A stretch of DNA of 64,000 bases, taken from contig CAJTGF010000013.1 of NCBI GenBank assembly GCA_910575585.1, positions 29,226 to 93,225 on the forward strand, read 5' to 3'. This DNA is from Clostridiaceae bacterium. GTDB lineage: Bacteria; Bacillota; Clostridia; Lachnospirales; Lachnospiraceae. The notes beneath the pieces are model-generated. The model saw only the letters and a program-made list of their open reading frames with translations. It ran no database searches and was not told the DNA's origin. Shown one piece after another: positions 60,500-64,000 of this stretch; position 1 is the stretch's first letter, and each line of letters begins with the position of its first letter. Made by a program: the position numbers and the translations under genes.

Positions 60500-63229
60500 A
60501 TGGCTCATCAGATTGTGGGGGATGATCTCAACATCATTCAAAAATGTCGTGATTATGGTTTTTGTTGTACCTATGACCAAGAAAGCGGGTTTCGACAAGA
60601 AAGCGTGACCGACGCCATTGCCGCAGTTTTGGCATCCAGGGAAAAGCAGGCAGAAAAGCTTGGAAGGCTGGTGGCCCGGACCGACAAGATCATGGATCCG
60701 CTGGACAAGCTGATTGACTGTGCAAAAGAGCTGACCGGTATCCCCGAAAGGGATGGCGGTCAGGAGATTAACCATAAAGATGTGTTCGCGTCATACCAGA
60801 ACCGGCTTCTGGCAGAGCGGGACTGTCTGGCAGACAATCTTCGCGCTTTAAAAGAAACCAAAAGGGTTATGGAGCGGAAGAATATCCGCGTACCTGTGGT
60901 AGGTCTTATTAATGCAGGCAAAAGCACGTTTCTCAATTCCGCCCTGGGGGATATGGATGAGGCGGTTAAGAAAAATCTGTTTCCCAGCGCCAACGGTCAT
61001 AAATCCTGCACGGGTACGCGGACGGTGCTGATCTATGACGATCATACAGACGGCGTTATGGTAACTGCCAGATTTAAGGATAAGGCTGCTTTTTTAAATG
61101 ACTGCAGACAGTCGGTTATCCGTATGACAGAGGTTTTGGAACGGCTCCATGCGGCTGATCGGTTCGCGGGGATAAAAAAGCTGAAGAAGGACCTGACGGA
61201 TGGTTCGGATCCCATTGCTCTTCTAAACGGGTACTATCAGTCTCCGGAGTTTCGCGCTCTGTGCAAGACTCAGAATAAAGAGGAGCGAGATGAGGAATCC
61301 ATCCATGATTTTTGTTCCTTCGTATATTTTTCCAGAAACCAGGATTATTCGGAACATAACATGGACTCGGGGACGTTTAAAGATTTCTTTCAGGTTAATG
61401 ACCTGATAAAAAGCTGGAATGATCACACCAGTTACAGCATACAGATACCTTCCGACAATAACTTTAGTCTGGTAAAAAATTTTGTCTGTAAATATGATCC
61501 TCACATGAAGCAGGGGATGGATCGCTACACCACCTATTGCGGTGTAGAGGTCATAGAGATCCGGGGAAATCTGTGCAGGGATATAGCTGGTTTGGAACTT
61601 ATTGACAGCGTTGGCGCTGATGATGACGCCGCCAGCAATGAGGAGCAGATAAAAAAACTGATGAGAGACAGCGATGCCATGATCTTGTTAAAAAGGCCCC
61701 AGTCACAGTTCAATATGAAATGGACGATCCAAAACTGGGTTAAGCTTATCCGAAATGAAAAGAAGGAGCCAAACCAATTTTTGTATCTGGCCTACAATTG
61801 CTATCTCAATAACATAACGATCCCATCGGATGTGTCCCATGATCTGGATAATGCGAAAAAATATTATTCCGAAGACTGCAAGAGGATTTATGTTTCTGAT
61901 ATCGGCCAATGGGAAGAGGTGCAGTCAAAGATGCTGGTGGATATGCTGGTGAACCTGTCCGAGAGTGTGGAGGAGACCGACAAAGAATCCATGGACCGGG
62001 CAAAGGACGCAAAAGCCGCAGTTGCAAAAAGCATCCAGGCTATCCGCCAGATCGCGGAACACCTGGGGCAGATATGCGGCGCGGAGGATGAAGATGCGTC
62101 GGAGAAGAAAAGGAAGATTGAGGCGATCTTTCGGGAGTTATTCGGACAGGTGGAGATGCTGTCTTTGAAAGTCCGCAATGAGAATGAGACTACGCTGCGG
62201 GTCAGGGCCAACGCGATTACGGAAAGTCTGACAAAGAATCTGAAACAGGAGCCGGGGGCTGCCGATTTTAACACATGCTATGAATATATCTCTCCAACAG
62301 GCCCTCGGTATATGTATAATCGTTACGCCGCGTTTCTGTGTATGTACTCCCGTATGCTGGAGGATGCAAGGCGGCAATATGACAGTCTGAAAGATGATAT
62401 TAACGCCTATGTGGCATTAAAAAGAAAAGAACTGCTGGACATCCTCTGGGAAAAAGGGCGCTTTCATTGCATGATGTCAGACCTGGAGCCAAAAGGCAGC
62501 TCCGGGTGTCCGGGCGCGGCCAAGATATGCGGATGGCTGAAACAGGACGGAAGGGAACAGCTTGCCGAGGCGCTGGAAGGTTTGCTTTTGCAGGATGTGG
62601 GGGCGGAGAGCTTAATTGATGGGAGCATCGGAAAGATCATAGAGCAGTTTGACCCAAAGAATCTGACAGCAGAGCAGCTTTTCGGCTCAAAGATTGCCCA
62701 CATAGACGTGGAAAAAAGTGAAAATACCAAAAACACGGCAATGGTGGAACAACTTTCTGTGAAAGCGGATGAGATAAAGGCCGCGCTGTTAAAAAGTGTT
62801 GCAGGATCCGACTCCAACGGTTCCAATGCGCCGACGGCAAAAACCGGTCAGGGAAGTGACGGAAAGAAGAATGATGACGCCATCTGGGATAATATCCTTA
62901 AAACCGCGTCCAAGGATAATGGAAAACAGTCTGCCCTTAAGTCAGACCAGGATACCGCGGTATTTGACAGCAATGTATTTGATCTGGATAAAAAGGTCCG
63001 CTCTGATGTGGTCTGTGAGGGTATTTTTAAAAAGTTTCGGGACAGGCTGAGGGGAAAGGGCCTGCCGCAGAGTACACAACAGCCCATCAGTCAATTATAT
63101 AATCTGTATGACCATTATTATGATGTATTGCTGACAAAAGAGGAGGTTGCGGAGAAAAAACGTCTCAGTGAGCTGCGCCATGATATGGATAAGGTGACGA
63201 AACAACTGATGGCGCTTTGTCAGAATTAA
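60500..63229 (+). CDS. Dynamin-like GTPase (SrfC-like)
   Basis: A 909-residue protein after GTAGGAGGAAA. The GTPase domain begins near residue 130: P-loop VVGLINAGKSTFLNSALG, switch threonines in SCTGTRTVL, and G3 as LELIDSVGADDDAA. G4 is not canonical (YLAYNCYLN). The region after about 470 is helical, as in dynamin stalks, but no membrane-insertion paddle or helix is apparent. A low-complexity linker (about 760-800) precedes a C-terminal helical part. Bacterial dynamins remodel or protect membranes, and some act in phage defence. It is the last gene of the operon, after the Hsp70-like ATPase. Confidence 0.82.
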   Translation: MAHQIVGDDLNIIQKCRDYGFCCTYDQESGFRQESVTDAIAAVLASREKQAEKLGRLVARTDKIMDPLDKLIDCAKELTGIPERDGGQEINHKDVFASYQNRLLAERDCLADNLRALKETKRVMERKNIRVPVVGLINAGKSTFLNSALGDMDEAVKKNLFPSANGHKSCTGTRTVLIYDDHTDGVMVTARFKDKAAFLNDCRQSVIRMTEVLERLHAADRFAGIKKLKKDLTDGSDPIALLNGYYQSPEFRALCKTQNKEERDEESIHDFCSFVYFSRNQDYSEHNMDSGTFKDFFQVNDLIKSWNDHTSYSIQIPSDNNFSLVKNFVCKYDPHMKQGMDRYTTYCGVEVIEIRGNLCRDIAGLELIDSVGADDDAASNEEQIKKLMRDSDAMILLKRPQSQFNMKWTIQNWVKLIRNEKKEPNQFLYLAYNCYLNNITIPSDVSHDLDNAKKYYSEDCKRIYVSDIGQWEEVQSKMLVDMLVNLSESVEETDKESMDRAKDAKAAVAKSIQAIRQIAEHLGQICGAEDEDASEKKRKIEAIFRELFGQVEMLSLKVRNENETTLRVRANAITESLTKNLKQEPGAADFNTCYEYISPTGPRYMYNRYAAFLCMYSRMLEDARRQYDSLKDDINAYVALKRKELLDILWEKGRFHCMMSDLEPKGSSGCPGAAKICGWLKQDGREQLAEALEGLLLQDVGAESLIDGSIGKIIEQFDPKNLTAEQLFGSKIAHIDVEKSENTKNTAMVEQLSVKADEIKAALLKSVAGSDSNGSNAPTAKTGQGSDGKKNDDAIWDNILKTASKDNGKQSALKSDQDTAVFDSNVFDLDKKVRSDVVCEGIFKKFRDRLRGKGLPQSTQQPISQLYNLYDHYYDVLLTKEEVAEKKRLSELRHDMDKVTKQLMALCQN

Positions 63230-63592
63230 TTTGGGGATGCTTGTTTGATCCTGTTTTTCGGTTGTTGCATGCTTGATAATCTTGTCTTTTTTGTATCTTG
63301 ATCATTACTTTCGAAACGTAAAAAAGCCCTCTGTGAGAATTTTGTTTCCCCTCACAGAGGGCTAAAAACTTTTATTTTCAGATTTACGTTTTTGGCAATC
63401 CGCTCCTGAACCAGCTTGCTGCCATATAACGGATAAAAACATATTACGATTGTAAAAACGTCATAAAGATGATATGATATTTTTATCCGGAAAGAAGTTA
63501 CAGAACCCCCGAAGTATTCCTGATAAACTACACTCAGACAGTTAAAACTGCCTTACAAAAACCAATATCGAGATTGAAAGGAAGGAGAGCAT
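63230..63592. other. 363-bp gap after the dynamin-like gene
   Basis: Holds the hairpin at 63325-63363 and a GGAAGGAGAG ribosome site for the next gene. I see no reading frame worth naming. Confidence 0.55.
63325..63363. terminator. Terminator after the dynamin-like gene
   Basis: AGCCCTCTGTGAG (63325-63337) and CTCACAGAGGGCT (63351-63363), a perfect 13-bp stem flanked by A on the left and AAAAACTTTT on the right. It is stronger on the minus strand, and acts on both. Confidence 0.7.
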
Positions 63593-63856
63593 ATGGGAAT
63601 GCAATTAGAAACAGCCGCAGCCATCTGCGGCAGCTGCCAGGAAAACGGCCGCAAACTGGGCAGCGACACGATCCTGTCCGTGGCAGAGGAGGCCAGGTCC
63701 GGGCTGGAATGGTCAGAGAAGTTGAAGCTGGCGCTGATCGGAGACGATATCGAGGGTCTGAACCTGTTTTTGCAGGAGGCATTTCATTTTCCGTCCCTGT
63801 ATACAGAAAAAGACATGCGGAAAGCGGAGATTTCCAGCGCTGTGGTCATTAACTAG
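63593..63856 (+). CDS. Small hypothetical protein, probably truncated
   Basis: An 87-residue protein with a strong GGAAGGAG site. The text ETAAAICGSCQENGRKLGSD, then KLKLALIGDDIEGLNLFLQE is not a family I know; KLALIGDD could be the first strand of a nucleotide-binding fold. It ends abruptly where the sequence changes to what looks like an insertion-element end (AGTCTGTCCTTGAAATATTT from 63857), so the last residues may come from the element. It may be the start of a further operon of the island. Confidence 0.45.
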   Translation: MGMQLETAAAICGSCQENGRKLGSDTILSVAEEARSGLEWSEKLKLALIGDDIEGLNLFLQEAFHFPSLYTEKDMRKAEISSAVVIN

Positions 63857-63889
63857 TAGTCTGTCCTTGAAATATTTGTGTAAATATTA

Positions 63890-64000
63890 TCATATGTACT
63901 TGAGCTCTGGATCAATGTCAGCCTCTGCGATATCTTCTGCGGTAATCTCATCGGTCTTGTACGTCCAATGATAAACTACTGGCGCCTCATTGATCTCATC
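63890..64000 (-). CDS. C-terminal end of a minus-strand gene, possibly a transposase (partial)
   Basis: The minus strand is open from the window edge to TGA at 63892-63890; the 36 residues end in ITAEDIAEADIDPELKYI. The adjacent AGTCTGTCC...TTTGTGTAAA looks like the terminus of an IS256-like element. The family cannot be confirmed from this short piece. Confidence 0.35.
   Translation of the reverse strand, partial: DEINEAPVVYHWTYKTDEITAEDIAEADIDPELKYI

Noticed and set aside
60500..63229. Septin- or Era-like housekeeping GTPase
   Set aside because: Length, helical C-terminal half and absence of a normal G4 motif fit dynamin-like proteins better.

Overview
The window looks like a gut Firmicute of the Lachnospiraceae type. 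The evidence is AT-leaning clostridial coding, AGGAGG ribosome sites, a Tn916/Tn1549-style conjugative element and a clostridial agr system. It holds two unrelated accessory worlds joined by a short stretch of ordinary chromosome. No rRNA, tRNA or CRISPR array is visible.

Bases 1 to about 43,200 are the right-hand part of an integrative conjugative element (ICE); its left end lies outside the window. The backbone comprises a 3,415-residue methylase/helicase protein with a second gene (TnpV-like) read in another frame inside it, an acetyltransferase toxin-antitoxin-like pair, a PAPS-reductase-like protein, two long ICE proteins, and at the right end a relaxase/MobC pair, a probable oriT, small regulators, Xis and a tyrosine integrase. 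Between the terminator at 17,701 and the relaxase lies a much more AT-rich cargo block. In order it holds: a RiPP cassette (radical SAM maturase, six-cysteine precursor, ABC exporter, M16 peptidase) interrupted by an IS4-type insertion; a vanG-type D-Ala-D-Ser glycopeptide-resistance operon with split vanT genes; an agr-type quorum-sensing system (HTH protein, LytTR regulator, AgrC-like kinase, AgrD-like pheromone, AgrB); a leaderless GH19-type lysin; a lipoprotein; and two tiny translationally coupled peptides.

The strongest new signal in the ICE is a regulatory one. Five copies of the same direct repeat (13 bp, 8 bp spacer, 21 bp period) stand a fixed 30-31 bp upstream of a -10 box. They precede the RiPP operon, the HTH-agrA-agrC operon, agrDB, the lysin and the micropeptide locus. 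This looks like a self-contained quorum regulon carried on the element.

Bases 43,200-49,600 are chromosome-like: a MATE exporter with a terminator hairpin in its leader, an aldo/keto reductase fragment, a LysR regulator, an SDR oxidoreductase, a truncated MerR gene, nested fold-back repeats, and an ECF sigma/anti-sigma/membrane-protein operon.

Bases 49,680-63,230 form a higher-GC island of two operons, each starting just downstream of one copy of the same palindromic element, in opposite orientations. Operon one encodes an HTH-like protein, a protein-kinase/STAND-NTPase/transmembrane fusion and a lipoprotein-like protein. Operon two encodes a coiled-coil membrane protein, a long coiled-coil protein, an Hsp70/actin-fold ATPase and a dynamin-like GTPase. 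I know of no described system with this composition; the closest analogy is the SrfA-SrfB-SrfC gene set. It is the best candidate here for an undescribed conflict, stress or envelope-surveillance system. The window ends in a truncated small gene and the edge of what may be another insertion element.
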